Assembly (NCBI RefSeq): GCF_900604485.1
Contig: NZ_UWOP01000001.1
Coordinates: forward strand, 977,501-1,041,500
DNA from: Enterococcus mediterraneensis
Lineage (GTDB): Bacteria > Bacillota > Bacilli > Lactobacillales > Enterococcaceae
Reading direction: 5' to 3'
DNA length: 64,000 nt
Part shown: positions 1 to 9,350 of the stretch, piece by piece
Position numbering within the stretch: position 1 is the stretch's first letter
Layout: each line of letters begins with the position of its first letter
Translations under genes and position numbers: made by a program
The notes under the pieces: model-generated
What the model saw: the letters and a program-made list of their open reading frames with translations, nothing else
Told to the model about the DNA's origin: nothing
Databases searched by the model: none

Positions 1-85
1 GAATCAATTTCGCTAGCAAAGGTTTTTTGATTTTTTTCTCTCCATATTGGATGCTTAAATTCATAATTTCTTCTGGTGTGTGCAT
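1..85 (-). CDS. Formate/nitrite transporter family protein, N-terminal fragment
   Basis: Only the first 28 codons lie in the window; the gene runs off the left edge. The ATG at 85-83 follows a good Shine-Dalgarno (AGGAGAGA) about 9 bases upstream. The peptide begins MHTPEEIMNLSIQYGEKK and continues KKPLLAKLI, which resembles the cytoplasmic N-terminus of FocA/NirC (FNT) channels, where a T-P-E-E-I stretch precedes the first membrane helix. FNT proteins move formate or nitrite across the membrane. The Rex-like box about 80 bases upstream fits a formate channel tied to mixed-acid fermentation. The call rests on a short stretch plus context, so it is moderate. Confidence 0.6.
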   Translation of the reverse strand, partial: MHTPEEIMNLSIQYGEKKIKKPLLAKLI

Positions 86-165
86 TTGTTCACGTCTCTC
101 CTCTTTTCATACTTTTTTTACTTTACGATATCTGAAAAAAAAAGCAATCACTATTAAAGAAAAAA

Positions 166-183
166 TAGTGAATTTTATCACAA
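166..183 (-). promoter_or_regulatory. Rex-like operator upstream of the FNT gene
   Basis: The minus strand reads TTGTGATAAAATTCACTA, which differs at two positions from the Rex consensus TTGTGAAWWWWTTCACAA. Rex senses the NADH/NAD+ ratio and represses fermentation genes in Firmicutes. A second dyad (CACTATT 149-155 / AATAGTG 164-170) overlaps it. Assignment is by consensus only. Confidence 0.5.
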
Positions 184-266
184 TTTTCATTTTGTACTCT
201 CATTTTTAGGTCCAATGTAACTATACAAAAGCAAATAATTTTATTTATGCTTTTACATGTAAATAT

Positions 267-295
267 TTGACATAAATTGAGTAATTTCAGATAAT
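267..295 (+). promoter_or_regulatory. Sigma-A promoter of kup
   Basis: TTGACA (267-272), a 17-base spacer and GATAAT (290-295) form a near-consensus promoter, leaving a leader of about 80 bases before the kup ATG at 382. I see no clear riboswitch fold in that leader. Confidence 0.75.
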
Positions 296-381
296 GTTTG
301 TTATTGAAGATTTGGCACTTATTTCTTCATAAAAATAGATAAATTTATAAGTAACACTTGAAATCTTAGGAGGATTATACA

Positions 382-2367
382 ATGACCAAACAAGCGAAGA
401 AATGGTCCTTTGCCGGACTTTTAGTAGCGATGGGTGTGGTTTATGGTGATATCGGAACCAGCCCCCTTTATGTTATGAAAGCTATTGTAGAGGAAAATGG
501 CGGGCTAAAAAGTATCAACCCCGACTTTATTCTTGGCGCCGTTTCATTGATTTTCTGGACACTGACTTTATTGACGACCGTCAAATATGTCATGATTGCA
601 TTGAATGCTGATAACCATGGTGAGGGCGGCATTTTTTCTTTATACACATTGATCCGTAAAAGCGGGAAATATATTATCATCCCTGCCATGATCGGAGGGG
701 CCGCGTTGTTGGCCGATGGTGTTCTTACTCCAGCCGTCACAGTAACGACTGCGGTTGAAGGTCTGCGAGGCATTCCGATTTTTTTTGAACGTTTTGGAAT
801 GGATCAAAATGTCATTGTAGGGATCACATTGGTCATCCTTTTGGTTTTATTCGCTGTACAGCGCTTTGGTACCGACAATGTGGGAAAAGCATTTGGACCG
901 GTGATGTTTGTGTGGTTCACGTTTTTAGGGATTGTCGGCATCATGAATTTTAGTCACGACCTTTCTGTTTTTCGAGCATTGAATCCGTGGTATGCGTTTC
1001 GTTTATTAACTAGTCCTGAAAATAAACTAGGCTTGTTTATTTTAGGAAACGTCTTTCTAGCTACTACTGGTGCTGAAGCCCTTTACTCCGACATGGGGCA
1101 CGTCGGTAAAATGAACATTCGGATCAGCTGGCCATATATCAAGGTCTGCTTGATGTTGAATTATTTAGGACAGGCGGCTTGGTTATTGCAAGCCTATCAA
1201 GATCCTGAGATCCAAGCCATCGAACAATTGAATCCATTTTTCAGAATGCTGCCAGACAGCTGGATGATTTTCGGTGTTGGTTTTGCTACCATCGCGGCGA
1301 TCATCGCTTCGCAAGCTTTGATTTCCGGTTCATTCACTTTGGTTTCTGAAGCTATCAAATTAAAATTACTGCCTCGCTTAAAAATCATTTATCCCGGAAA
1401 ATCTATCGGACAAATGTATATTCCGGCAGTCAATATGATTTTGTGGTTGGCTTGTTCAGTGGTCGTTTTGACTTTCCGTACTTCTTCCCATATGGAAGCG
1501 GCGTACGGACTATCCATTACTGTTACTATGCTGATGACTACGGTCCTGCTTTATTTCTATTTAGTTCAAACTGGACGTTCACGGATCTTTTCCTTAGCAA
1601 CAACCCTGTTTTTTGGGATCATTGAATCAGTTTTCTTCATTTCCAGTGTCACGAAATTTTTCCGCGGTGGTTTCGTTGCTGTGGCTATCGCCGCTGTCAT
1701 CTTGATTTTAATGACGATCTGGGAACGAAGCAATATCATCCAAGAAAGGGTCTCAGAAGAAGTCGATCTGAAAGATTATCTGCCGCAACTGGCGCAATTG
1801 CGAAACGATGACTCACTGCCTTTCTACCAAACAAATGTGGTATTTTTGGTTCCTAAAATGGAAGGCGACCAAATCGGACGGCAATTTCTTTACTCTATCC
1901 TAGACAAACAACCGAAACGCGCGAAGGTTTATTGGTTCGTCAATGTAGAAGTCACTGATGAGCCTTATACACAAGAATTTTCTGTTGATACGATGGGAAC
2001 GGATTTTGTCGTTAAGGTCAAGCTTTATTTAGGCTTCCGCAGCAAACAAGAAGTCAATGTCTACATCCGACAGATCATCCACGATTTGATGAAAGAAGGG
2101 CGTCTGCCTAAACAGCCGCAAAAATATTCCTTGACTCCAAATCGTGAAGTTGGAGATTTTCAATTTATATTGATCCAAGAAGAATTATCCAACAATATCG
2201 TACTGGATCACTGGGAACGTCAGATCATGCAGGCGAAACTATTCATCAAGAGCCATACCATCAGTCCTAAGAAATGGTTTGGTCTGGAATACAGTGAAGT
2301 AAAATATGAAACTGTACCTCTTATCCTAGGAAAAACTCGCAAAACCCGTTTGAAAGAACGACGATAA
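382..2367 (+). CDS. kup: KUP-family potassium uptake protein
   Basis: This 661-residue membrane protein imports K+ with protons. The family signature GDIGTSPLY sits at residues 22-30 in the first helix, about twelve hydrophobic segments follow, and the last ~200 residues form the hydrophilic cytoplasmic tail typical of KUP/HAK/KT proteins. Length matches the family (about 620-670). The ATG follows AGGAGG at 8 bases. In lactococci Kup proteins are inhibited by c-di-AMP; whether that holds here cannot be read from the sequence. The gene is alone, with its own promoter and a strong terminator shared with the convergent phosphoketolase gene. Confidence 0.95.
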   Translation: MTKQAKKWSFAGLLVAMGVVYGDIGTSPLYVMKAIVEENGGLKSINPDFILGAVSLIFWTLTLLTTVKYVMIALNADNHGEGGIFSLYTLIRKSGKYIIIPAMIGGAALLADGVLTPAVTVTTAVEGLRGIPIFFERFGMDQNVIVGITLVILLVLFAVQRFGTDNVGKAFGPVMFVWFTFLGIVGIMNFSHDLSVFRALNPWYAFRLLTSPENKLGLFILGNVFLATTGAEALYSDMGHVGKMNIRISWPYIKVCLMLNYLGQAAWLLQAYQDPEIQAIEQLNPFFRMLPDSWMIFGVGFATIAAIIASQALISGSFTLVSEAIKLKLLPRLKIIYPGKSIGQMYIPAVNMILWLACSVVVLTFRTSSHMEAAYGLSITVTMLMTTVLLYFYLVQTGRSRIFSLATTLFFGIIESVFFISSVTKFFRGGFVAVAIAAVILILMTIWERSNIIQERVSEEVDLKDYLPQLAQLRNDDSLPFYQTNVVFLVPKMEGDQIGRQFLYSILDKQPKRAKVYWFVNVEVTDEPYTQEFSVDTMGTDFVVKVKLYLGFRSKQEVNVYIRQIIHDLMKEGRLPKQPQKYSLTPNREVGDFQFILIQEELSNNIVLDHWERQIMQAKLFIKSHTISPKKWFGLEYSEVKYETVPLILGKTRKTRLKERR

Positions 2368-2400
2368 AAATAAAAAATCAGATAAAGATTTTCAGACGCA

Positions 2401-2457
2401 AAGATCCAACCTGTATACATTGCTTTCGCAATTTGATGTATGCAGGTTGGATCTTTT
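2401..2457. terminator. Bidirectional terminator between kup and xfp
   Basis: A 20-bp inverted repeat (2401-2420 against 2435-2454, one mismatch) is flanked by T-rich sequence on the right (TTTTGTTT) and A-rich sequence on the left, so it can end transcription of kup and of the convergent phosphoketolase gene. Confidence 0.85.
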
Positions 2458-2495
2458 GTTTCGGTGACTTAAAGCCAGCCTTTATTTTGGTTGCA

Positions 2496-4862
2496 TCAGT
2501 TCAACGGTGCCCATTTCCAATCATTGACTTCGTCGATATCAGCACCGATTTCCCGAATATAATCGTGATGGTAATTCACTGTATCCGTCATTTTTTGGAC
2601 AAATTCATCCGCTTTTTCACCATATACAACAGCTGCGGCGTCTTGTGCTAAGTGGAAGCGATCCAATTCAGACAGGATCCGCATATCAAATGGTGTAGTG
2701 ATATCGCCGTTTTCGCGATAGCCGTGGATATGGAGATTATGATTATGACGTTTAAAGAAGATGTCACGAATCATTCCTTCATAGCCATGATAAGCAAAAA
2801 TAATCGGTTTATCTTTTGTAAAATAGCGATCGAATTCTTCATCAGTCAGTCCTCGCGGATCGATAGATGGATGACGCAGTTTCAAAATATCCACTACATT
2901 GATAAAACGGATCTTCAATTCTGGGAATTGCTTATGAAGCAATGTGACAGCTGCCAAACTTTCCAAATTTGGTTCCGTTCCAGCGGCCGCTATAACGATA
3001 TCCGGTTCTCCTCCATTATCAGTTGAAGCCCAATCGATGATTTTCAAGCCTTCACTAACCAATGTCTCTGCTTCTTCCACTGAATAAAATTGTGGACGCG
3101 GATGTTTAGAAGATACGATCAAGTTGATTTTTTCTTCCGAACTCAGCGCTTCTGCCATGACTGCCATCAAGCTGTTAGCATCAGCTGGCAGATATTCCCG
3201 AATAAATTCCGGTTTTTTCTCAGCTAAATGTGTCAACAAACCAGGATCTTGATGGGTATAGCCGTTATGATCTTGTTGGAAAACACTGGAAGTAGCGATC
3301 AAATTCAATGAAGGATAGTTTTTCCGCCAAGATTGATCTTTCGCTTTACGCATCCACTTGAAGTGTTGTGTGATCATGGAATCTACGACCCGTAAAAAGG
3401 ATTCATAACTGGCAAAGAAACCGTGACGGCCAGTCAAAACATAGCCTTCCAAGAAACCTTCTGCTTGATGTTCTGACAATTGTGAGTCGATCACCCGGCC
3501 AACTGGCGAGATCCATTCATCATAGGCATCGTTTTTCACTTCCAACCATTGACGGTTCGTCACATCAAAGACTTTGTTCAAGCGATTGGATTTCGCTTCG
3601 TCCGGTCCAAAGATTCGGAAATTATCTGGGTTGGCTTCGATCAGGTCAGCCGCGAATTTCCCGAATTCGATCATATCTTGTGCCATGACCGCTCCAGGCG
3701 TCGAGGTATCGATAGCATGTTTTTTCCAGTCTGTAATCTTCAATGGTTTTGGATCAAGACCGCCGTTAGTGATCGGATTCATAGACATCCGGCGTTCGCC
3801 TTTAGGAGACAATTCTTGGATCTCTGGTTTCAATTGACCATTTTCCGTAAATAGTTCTTCCGGACGATAGGATTTCAACCAATCTGTTAACGCGTCAATG
3901 TGCTCCATGTGTTCAGCATCGACTGGGATCGGTACTTGATGGGCACGGAAGCCCCCTTCGATCGGTTCGCCGTCCCATTCTTTCGGACCTGTCCAGCCTT
4001 TTGGTGTTCGGACGATCAAGACCGGCCATTGAGGCATTTTCGCTTCTTCGGCGACACCTGAACGAGCGAATTCTTGGATTTTTTTGATTTTTTCGATGGC
4101 ACGATCCATTTTTTCCGCCATCAATGGATGTACTTTTTCGGGATCAGTTCCTTCGACAAAAATCGGTTCCCAACCCATTCCTTCAAAATACTTACGCAGA
4201 TCGCTATCTGATTTGCGGGCCAAGATCGTTGGATTGGAGATTTTCCCGCCGTTAAGATATAAGATGGGCAAAACAGCCCCGTCATTGACTGGGTTGATAA
4301 ACGTATTAGAGAACCAGCTTGTTGCTAACGGTCCTGTTTCTGATTCGCCGTCGCCGACTACTACCGCTGCGATCACATCAGGATTATCCAAAATCGCACC
4401 AGTTCCATGAGAGATAGAGTAGCCTAATTCGCCACCTTCATGGATCGAACCAGGTGTTTCTGGTGCCGCATGAGAAGCGACTCCCCCTGGGAATGAAAAG
4501 CGTTTGAATAGCTTAGCTAATCCCGCTTCATCTTGCGTGATCTCAGGATAGATTTCGCTGTAACTTCCATCTAGATAAGAATTGGAAACCATCACTTGAC
4601 CACCATGTCCTGGACCTTCAATGTAAAACATATTCAGATCATATTTATTGATGACCCGATTCAAATGGGCGTAAATAAAGTTTTGTCCTGCGATCGTACC
4701 CCAGTGACCGATCGGATGGATCTTCACATCTTCTTTTTTAATGGGACGCCGCAACAAGGGATTGTCTTTCAAGTACAATTGACCAACGGAAATATAATTA
4801 GCCGCTCGCCACCACGCATCGATTTTCTGCAAATACTCTTTTGAATCATACTTTGTCGTCAT
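2496..4862 (-). CDS. xfp: Xylulose-5-phosphate/fructose-6-phosphate phosphoketolase
   Basis: This thiamine-diphosphate enzyme splits xylulose 5-phosphate (and often fructose 6-phosphate) with phosphate into acetyl phosphate and glyceraldehyde 3-phosphate (or erythrose 4-phosphate). At 788 residues it is full length. Visible signatures are GPGHGG at residues 83-88, SFPGG with the following SHAAPETPG near 123-138, and GDGESETGP at 170-178, the cofactor-binding segment. It is transcribed alone from a good promoter at 4916-4944 and starts at ATG after AAGGAGA. Specificity for Xu5P alone versus both sugars cannot be told by eye. It would process pentose phosphates made from gluconate, which links it to the gluconokinase near 56 kb. 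Confidence 0.95.
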   Translation of the reverse strand: MTTKYDSKEYLQKIDAWWRAANYISVGQLYLKDNPLLRRPIKKEDVKIHPIGHWGTIAGQNFIYAHLNRVINKYDLNMFYIEGPGHGGQVMVSNSYLDGSYSEIYPEITQDEAGLAKLFKRFSFPGGVASHAAPETPGSIHEGGELGYSISHGTGAILDNPDVIAAVVVGDGESETGPLATSWFSNTFINPVNDGAVLPILYLNGGKISNPTILARKSDSDLRKYFEGMGWEPIFVEGTDPEKVHPLMAEKMDRAIEKIKKIQEFARSGVAEEAKMPQWPVLIVRTPKGWTGPKEWDGEPIEGGFRAHQVPIPVDAEHMEHIDALTDWLKSYRPEELFTENGQLKPEIQELSPKGERRMSMNPITNGGLDPKPLKITDWKKHAIDTSTPGAVMAQDMIEFGKFAADLIEANPDNFRIFGPDEAKSNRLNKVFDVTNRQWLEVKNDAYDEWISPVGRVIDSQLSEHQAEGFLEGYVLTGRHGFFASYESFLRVVDSMITQHFKWMRKAKDQSWRKNYPSLNLIATSSVFQQDHNGYTHQDPGLLTHLAEKKPEFIREYLPADANSLMAVMAEALSSEEKINLIVSSKHPRPQFYSVEEAETLVSEGLKIIDWASTDNGGEPDIVIAAAGTEPNLESLAAVTLLHKQFPELKIRFINVVDILKLRHPSIDPRGLTDEEFDRYFTKDKPIIFAYHGYEGMIRDIFFKRHNHNLHIHGYRENGDITTPFDMRILSELDRFHLAQDAAAVVYGEKADEFVQKMTDTVNYHHDYIREIGADIDEVNDWKWAPLN

Positions 4863-4915
4863 AAGAAAATCTCCTTTTTGATTAATAAAAGTAAATTAGA
4901 CTTAAATACATCGCA

Positions 4916-4944
4916 ATCATACTGCTGTTTTTAATATTAGTCAA
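4916..4944 (-). promoter_or_regulatory. Sigma-A promoter of xfp
   Basis: On the minus strand TTGACT, a 17-base spacer and TATGAT lie about 55 bases before the start codon. Confidence 0.7.
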
Positions 4945-5139
4945 ATTTACCTTTATTGCTTTTTTTCAACTTTCTCTTTCTATTATCAAGGATATCGATA
5001 ATGGTGGCAAATGATTGACATTATTACACACCTAAGCCTTAAAACAACTGCTATCAAATCCATGTCCTGTAATAAGCTATCCTGACCGGAAATATAGCTA
5101 GAGGATTTTACATTATAGTCCTTTTTGCTTTCCTTCCCA

Positions 5140-5179
5140 CAAGTTGCACAATAATGTAACCGTTATTTTGTGCAACTTG
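5140..5179. promoter_or_regulatory. 12-bp perfect inverted repeat upstream of msmK
   Basis: CAAGTTGCACAA (5140-5151) and its exact complement TTGTGCAACTTG (5168-5179) are separated by 16 bases. There is no T-run, so it is more likely an operator than a terminator. It lies about 70 bases before msmK. Apart from this dyad, the xfp promoter and the cre-like site, I see nothing to name in the 4863-5246 gap. Confidence 0.5.
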
Positions 5180-5190
5180 CCACTTACTAT

Positions 5191-5204
5191 TTACAGCGCT
5201 TTCA
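5191..5204. promoter_or_regulatory. cre-like site upstream of msmK
   Basis: TTACAGCGCTTTCA matches the CcpA consensus TGWNANCGNTNWCA at all but one fixed position. It lies 43 bases before the msmK start, within a possible promoter (TTTACA at 5190-5195, TGATAT about 17 bases on), so it would repress in glucose. Confidence 0.55.
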
Positions 5205-5246
5205 TTTATAGTTGATATATAAGAAAAAAGAAAAGAGGAATGCTAC

Positions 5247-6356
5247 ATGGTACAAATGGCTTTGAATCACGTTTATAAAAAGTATGATAATGCAGAGAAC
5301 TACTCTGTTACTGACTTTAATTTAGATATCAAGGATCGTGAATTTATCGTTTTCGTCGGTCCTTCCGGTTGCGGAAAATCAACGACACTGCGAATGATCG
5401 CCGGGTTGGAGGACATTTCCGAAGGGGAATTGACGATCGGGGAAACAGTAATGAATGACGTCGCACCAAAAGACCGCGACATCGCAATGGTTTTCCAAAA
5501 CTATGCGTTATATCCACACATGACTGTCTTTGACAACATGGCATTCGGATTGAAACTACGTAAATACGATAAAGCAAGTATCAAAAAACGGGTTGAAAAC
5601 GCGGCTGAGATCCTTGGCTTGACGGAATACCTAGACCGCAAACCGGCTGCTCTTTCCGGTGGACAACGGCAACGTGTCGCATTAGGACGTGCCATCGTAC
5701 GTGATGCAAAAGTCTTCTTGATGGATGAACCATTGTCTAACTTGGATGCGAAATTGCGGGTTGCCATGCGTGCAGAAATCGCGAAATTGCACCAACGCTT
5801 GGAAACAACAACGATCTACGTTACCCATGACCAAACCGAAGCGATGACTATGGCTGACCGGATCGTTATCATGAAAGACGGTTTCATCCAACAAATCGGT
5901 ACACCAAAAGAAGTATACGATACACCTAGAAATGTTTTCGTAGCCGGATTTATCGGTTCACCAGCAATGAACTTCTTTAATGTAACTCTTAACAACGGTG
6001 TTATCTCAGACGGATTCGGCTTGAAATTGCGGATCCCTGAAGGCAAAAACAAAGTCTTAGTTGAAAAAGGCTACGAAGGAAAACAATTGACGTTCGGTAT
6101 TCGTCCAGAAGATATCCACAGCGAACAAGTAGCAATCGATGCTTCACCTGAAGCAACAGTTTCAGCTGAAGTCGTGGTATCTGAATTATTAGGTGCTGAA
6201 TCCATGCTGTATACCAAAACTGGTGATACAGAATTCATTTCAAAAGTTGATGCTCGGGACTTCCATAAACCAGGCGAAACCATTGAATTGGCATTCAACA
6301 TCAACAAAGGTCACTTCTTCGACAAAGAAACAGAAGAAGTTATCACGCTTCCTTAA
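5247..6356 (+). CDS. msmK: Multiple-sugar ABC transporter ATPase MsmK/UgpC type
   Basis: This 369-residue cytoplasmic ATPase energises carbohydrate ABC importers. Walker A GPSGCGKST is at 38-46, the signature LSGGQ at 136-140, Walker B FLMDEP at 157-162 and the switch histidine at 194; the last ~130 residues form the OB-fold (TOBE) regulatory domain of the MalK group. No permease or binding protein lies nearby, so it is an orphan. In streptococci one MsmK serves several importers, and the same is inferred here. The upstream 12-bp dyad and cre-like site suggest both specific and catabolite control. The start ATG has an AAAGAGGAATG-type ribosome site. Confidence 0.93.
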   Translation: MVQMALNHVYKKYDNAENYSVTDFNLDIKDREFIVFVGPSGCGKSTTLRMIAGLEDISEGELTIGETVMNDVAPKDRDIAMVFQNYALYPHMTVFDNMAFGLKLRKYDKASIKKRVENAAEILGLTEYLDRKPAALSGGQRQRVALGRAIVRDAKVFLMDEPLSNLDAKLRVAMRAEIAKLHQRLETTTIYVTHDQTEAMTMADRIVIMKDGFIQQIGTPKEVYDTPRNVFVAGFIGSPAMNFFNVTLNNGVISDGFGLKLRIPEGKNKVLVEKGYEGKQLTFGIRPEDIHSEQVAIDASPEATVSAEVVVSELLGAESMLYTKTGDTEFISKVDARDFHKPGETIELAFNINKGHFFDKETEEVITLP

Positions 6357-6396
6357 TTTTGCTCCCCTTTTTTCTCTATATACTATATACCTCACT

Positions 6397-6433
6397 AAAA
6401 AAGTCCGATGCTGTTTTAAGCATTGGGCTTTTT
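6397..6433 (+). terminator. Terminator after msmK
   Basis: AAAGTCCGATGC and GCATTGGGCTTT pair with two G-U wobbles around a short loop, followed by a T-run. Confidence 0.75.
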
Positions 6434-6546
6434 GGTCGTTCTTGCTGCTTTCTTAACTACTTTCAAATAAATTTAAAATTGCAAACGAATTATCTTATGA
6501 CAGTGTAGTTGATTGTAATAAAAATGTGTAACGTAATTATCATAAG

Positions 6547-6651
6547 ATCGCTGTCATTCAAAAAGGCAAATGCCGGGAATTCGGTACCTTTGATGAATTG
6601 ATGGCAAAAAAAGGATTATTTTATCAGCAATTCCAATCACAGCTGGTTTGA
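6547..6651 (+). pseudogene. C-terminal remnant of an ABC exporter ATPase
   Basis: Reading from 6547 gives 34 codons and a TGA: IAVIQKGKCREFGTFDELM, then AKKGLFYQQFQSQLV. This is the end of the nucleotide-binding domain of ABC-type multidrug exporters, where the strand I-x-V-I-x-x-G-K, the E-x-G-T-x-D-E-L turn and an aromatic terminal helix follow the switch histidine. In-frame codons just upstream hit a stop at 6529, and no Walker or LSGGQ motif is present before it, so the rest of the gene is lost. It lies between msmK and topB with no partner gene. It is a decayed relic, not a working gene. Confidence 0.65.
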
Positions 6652-6693
6652 TCATTTTTTTGAGTGGTCACAGATTTGCTTTCATAAAAAAAA

Positions 6694-6748
6694 TAACCGA
6701 ACGACAATCAGATACTGCTTTTTGCAGATATCTCTGTCGCTCGGTTTC
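6694..6748 (-). terminator. Terminator after topB
   Basis: On the minus strand AAACCGAGCGACAG pairs with CTGTCGTTCGGTT-like sequence (one mismatch region) around an inner CTGCAAAAAGCAG hairpin, then runs into a T-rich stretch. Confidence 0.7.
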
Positions 6749-6766
6749 TTTTATATTTTGAAAAGC

Positions 6767-8839
6767 CTACTGTTTTTCCATCGCGGCTTTCAATGCTGCG
6801 GCTAATGGACTTTCTTCCGGTTCGGCTTGTTGGTTGATTTTTTTCAGCAGACGGCGTTCTTCATGTTTGCTGAGTTTTTTATTGCGTTCTTTTTTATCCG
6901 GGATCTTTTCAGTGATGGAACAGAATTTGCATTTAAAGAAAGCACCGTTCTTTCCTTCGATGATCTCCATCTTTTTATGACATTGCGGACAGCGATGATT
7001 GGAAAGCTTCGGTTCTTTGCGGCGGCGGTAGCTACATTCTGTATTGGAACAGACATAGATCTTGCCGTCTCGGGTATTCTTTTCTTTCAAGAAAGAACCG
7101 CATTCCGGACATTTCTTTTGTGTCAAAGAAAAATCTTGGTATTTGCTTTCGCTTTGCTTGATCTCTGACACCAAACGCTTGGTATCTGTTTCGATCTGCT
7201 GTAGGAATTTTTGACTGGAGTAGCTGCCTTTGGCGATCATTTCCAGCTCTTTTTCCCATTTAGCGGTCAGTTCCGGGGTTACTAAAGAAGGATTGACCAA
7301 TGACAATAATTGTTTGCCTTTTGGTGTCACCGCCAGATTGCTGTTAGCCCGTTCCATCAATTCTGATTTGATCAGTTTTTCGATGATCTCCGCCCGGGTC
7401 GCCGGCGTACCTAGATTGGCCTTTTCCATTTTCCCTAAAAGAGTACCTTCATTCAACGGTCTTGGCGGGGTGGTCAATTCTTTTTTGATAGAAAAGTTCG
7501 GCTTGATTCGCTGACCTTCCTGCCAAACAACAGAATGTTCTGTTGCAGCTTCCGCTTCTTTCCAACCGGCTTCCAGCACCGTATGATTGGTAAAGATAAA
7601 GGTTTCCTTCTCAAATGTCACCGTGATCTTTTGCTGACTGCGTTTATGGACTGGTGCAAACAGCATCAAGAAACGGCGGACGATCATATTATAGATCCGC
7701 TGTTCGTCTGTCGACAATTTTTCATAGCGGGGCTTTTGTTCTGTCGGTAAAAGAGCATGGTGATCAGAAACTTTGCTGTCGTTGAACACTTTTTGTTGTA
7801 CGACTTTGCCGGTTTTCAAATATTGTTTAACTTCCGGCGCAAAATCGCTGACTGCCTGCAGCCTCTCTTTCATCGTATCTTTCATATCATTCGTCAGATA
7901 CTTGCTGTCAGTCCGCGGATAGGTCACGATCTTATGGATCTCATAAAGACTTTGTACCAAAGACAATGTTTTTTTCGCTGAATAGCCATAACGCTGGTTG
8001 GCTTCCCGCTGAATCTCTGTTAGATCATAAGGCAGCGGTGCCGCTTCGGTTTTGATTTTTTCTTCTATTGAAACTACGCGGCCGTTTTGCCGACTCATTT
8101 CATCTACAAGTTTTTGCGCGTCTTGGTGTTCTTTTAATTGATAAGGATTTTTTTGCACAAGTTTCGCTTTTTCATCACCGACTGCTAATTCGATCACATA
8201 ATAACTTTGTGGTCGGAAAGATTCGATCTGCTTTTCTTGTTCCCGTACCAATGCCAGCGTTGGCGTCTGAACCCGACCAGCACTCAAGTTGTCTTGGTAC
8301 TTGACCGTCAATGCGCGGGTGACATTCAATCCTACCAGCCAATCGGCTTTCGCACGGGCGATCGCTGACTGATACAGTGAATCATAATTTTTTGCAGGCG
8401 CTAATTTGCGAAAACCTTCTTTGATGGCTTTATCGGTTTGAGAAGAGATCCATAGCCGTTTGACTGGTTTGTCAAAACGGACCCATTCTAAGATCCAGCG
8501 AGCAACCAGTTCTCCTTCTCTTCCGGCATCCGTTGCGATCACCGCTTCGGATACGTCTTTTCGTTGTGCTAGCTGTTTGATGGCTTTTAATTGGTGACCG
8601 GTCTTCGGCAATGCTTTGATCCCCAATTGTTTCGGGATCATCGGCAGTGTCTCCATTTGCCAAGTCTGCCAGTCTTTGTTAAGATCTTCCGGCATTTTCA
8701 AGCCCAATAAATGACCAAGGGCCCATGTCACGATAACATTGGGTCCTTCATAATAATTTTTGTGTTTTTGATTAGCTCCCAATACTTTGCTTAGGTCTTT
8801 GGCAACGCTTGGTTTTTCCGCTAGAATTAATTGTTTCAT
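6767..8839 (-). CDS. topB: DNA topoisomerase III (type IA)
   Basis: This 690-residue enzyme relaxes negative supercoils and unlinks replication or recombination intermediates. The N-terminal Toprim domain shows EKPSVA at residues 8-13 and DAGREGE at 104-110; the catalytic tyrosine lies in YPRTDS (Y307). The ~100-residue C-terminus carries two zinc-ribbon-like units, CPEC...CSNTEC and CPQC...CKFC, ending in a basic tail. Length fits TopB of Firmicutes. The start ATG (8839) follows AAAGGAA and lies inside the end of the upstream DUF1033 frame, so the pair is probably translationally coupled. A plasmid-borne TopB is possible in principle, but nothing mobile surrounds this one. Confidence 0.93.
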   Translation of the reverse strand: MKQLILAEKPSVAKDLSKVLGANQKHKNYYEGPNVIVTWALGHLLGLKMPEDLNKDWQTWQMETLPMIPKQLGIKALPKTGHQLKAIKQLAQRKDVSEAVIATDAGREGELVARWILEWVRFDKPVKRLWISSQTDKAIKEGFRKLAPAKNYDSLYQSAIARAKADWLVGLNVTRALTVKYQDNLSAGRVQTPTLALVREQEKQIESFRPQSYYVIELAVGDEKAKLVQKNPYQLKEHQDAQKLVDEMSRQNGRVVSIEEKIKTEAAPLPYDLTEIQREANQRYGYSAKKTLSLVQSLYEIHKIVTYPRTDSKYLTNDMKDTMKERLQAVSDFAPEVKQYLKTGKVVQQKVFNDSKVSDHHALLPTEQKPRYEKLSTDEQRIYNMIVRRFLMLFAPVHKRSQQKITVTFEKETFIFTNHTVLEAGWKEAEAATEHSVVWQEGQRIKPNFSIKKELTTPPRPLNEGTLLGKMEKANLGTPATRAEIIEKLIKSELMERANSNLAVTPKGKQLLSLVNPSLVTPELTAKWEKELEMIAKGSYSSQKFLQQIETDTKRLVSEIKQSESKYQDFSLTQKKCPECGSFLKEKNTRDGKIYVCSNTECSYRRRKEPKLSNHRCPQCHKKMEIIEGKNGAFFKCKFCSITEKIPDKKERNKKLSKHEERRLLKKINQQAEPEESPLAAALKAAMEKQ

Positions 8840-9149
8840 AAAATTCCTTTCCGCTCTCGTTTGTAACTGGCTGGTAGTCTTTTAAAAGAGCCAGACCGGT
8901 GTATTGCTGCAAATAATCATCGCATTCTTCACACCAGCGTTCGTCCCCATCATTCCAAAAAGCAAAAAGATAATTCTGTCTACCATTCAAATGATTGAAC
9001 TTGTTTCTTTGAAGGTACCATTCATTTTCAAAAAAAATACGCGCTTCTTCAAATGTTTCGAAGGTTGCTTCTCGTACGATATCATTTTGCCATTCTTCAA
9101 AAAACCACCATGGTTCATTGTCCCCATACATCATAATAACTTGGTACAT
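8772..9149 (-). CDS. DUF1033 family protein
   Basis: The 125-residue acidic, aromatic-rich protein begins MYQVIMMYGDNEPWWFFE, has WCEECDDYL in the middle, and fits the DUF1033 family of Lactobacillales (about 110-125 residues); no biochemical role is known to me. Its frame overlaps the topB start by 68 bases. The last ~20 residues (polar, KRCQRPKQSIGS at the end) come from the shifted topB sequence and look unlike the rest, so the natural stop may have been lost or the tail is dispensable. A Shine-Dalgarno GGGGGAGCG precedes the ATG. Confidence 0.8.
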   Translation of the reverse strand: MYQVIMMYGDNEPWWFFEEWQNDIVREATFETFEEARIFFENEWYLQRNKFNHLNGRQNYLFAFWNDGDERWCEECDDYLQQYTGLALLKDYQPVTNESGKEFYETINSSGKTKRCQRPKQSIGS

Positions 9150-9350
9150 CTAATCGCTCCCCCGTTTGATTTACGAGTTTATCTTACTCACTATACCCGT
9201 CTTGCGCAAGAAATGTGCATTAAATATATAAAATCGCCTTTTATTCTTAAAATTATATCAATAATTAGTTTACCATAAGTCAAAGGCTTGCCGGGAGAAA
9301 AATTCTGATTTATGCTAAAAAAGCAGAATCTTTAGAAAGAAGGCTTTTTT

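Noticed and set aside
27-209. 60-residue open frame on the plus strand
   Set aside because: No ribosome site; it lies opposite the N-terminus of the FNT gene and its control region, which have better support.
9312-9335. Seven-codon frame (MLKKQNL) just before the mdtG-like gene, a possible leader peptide
   Set aside because: Its only purine-rich stretch is about 15 bases away, and there is no terminator or antiterminator between it and the gene.
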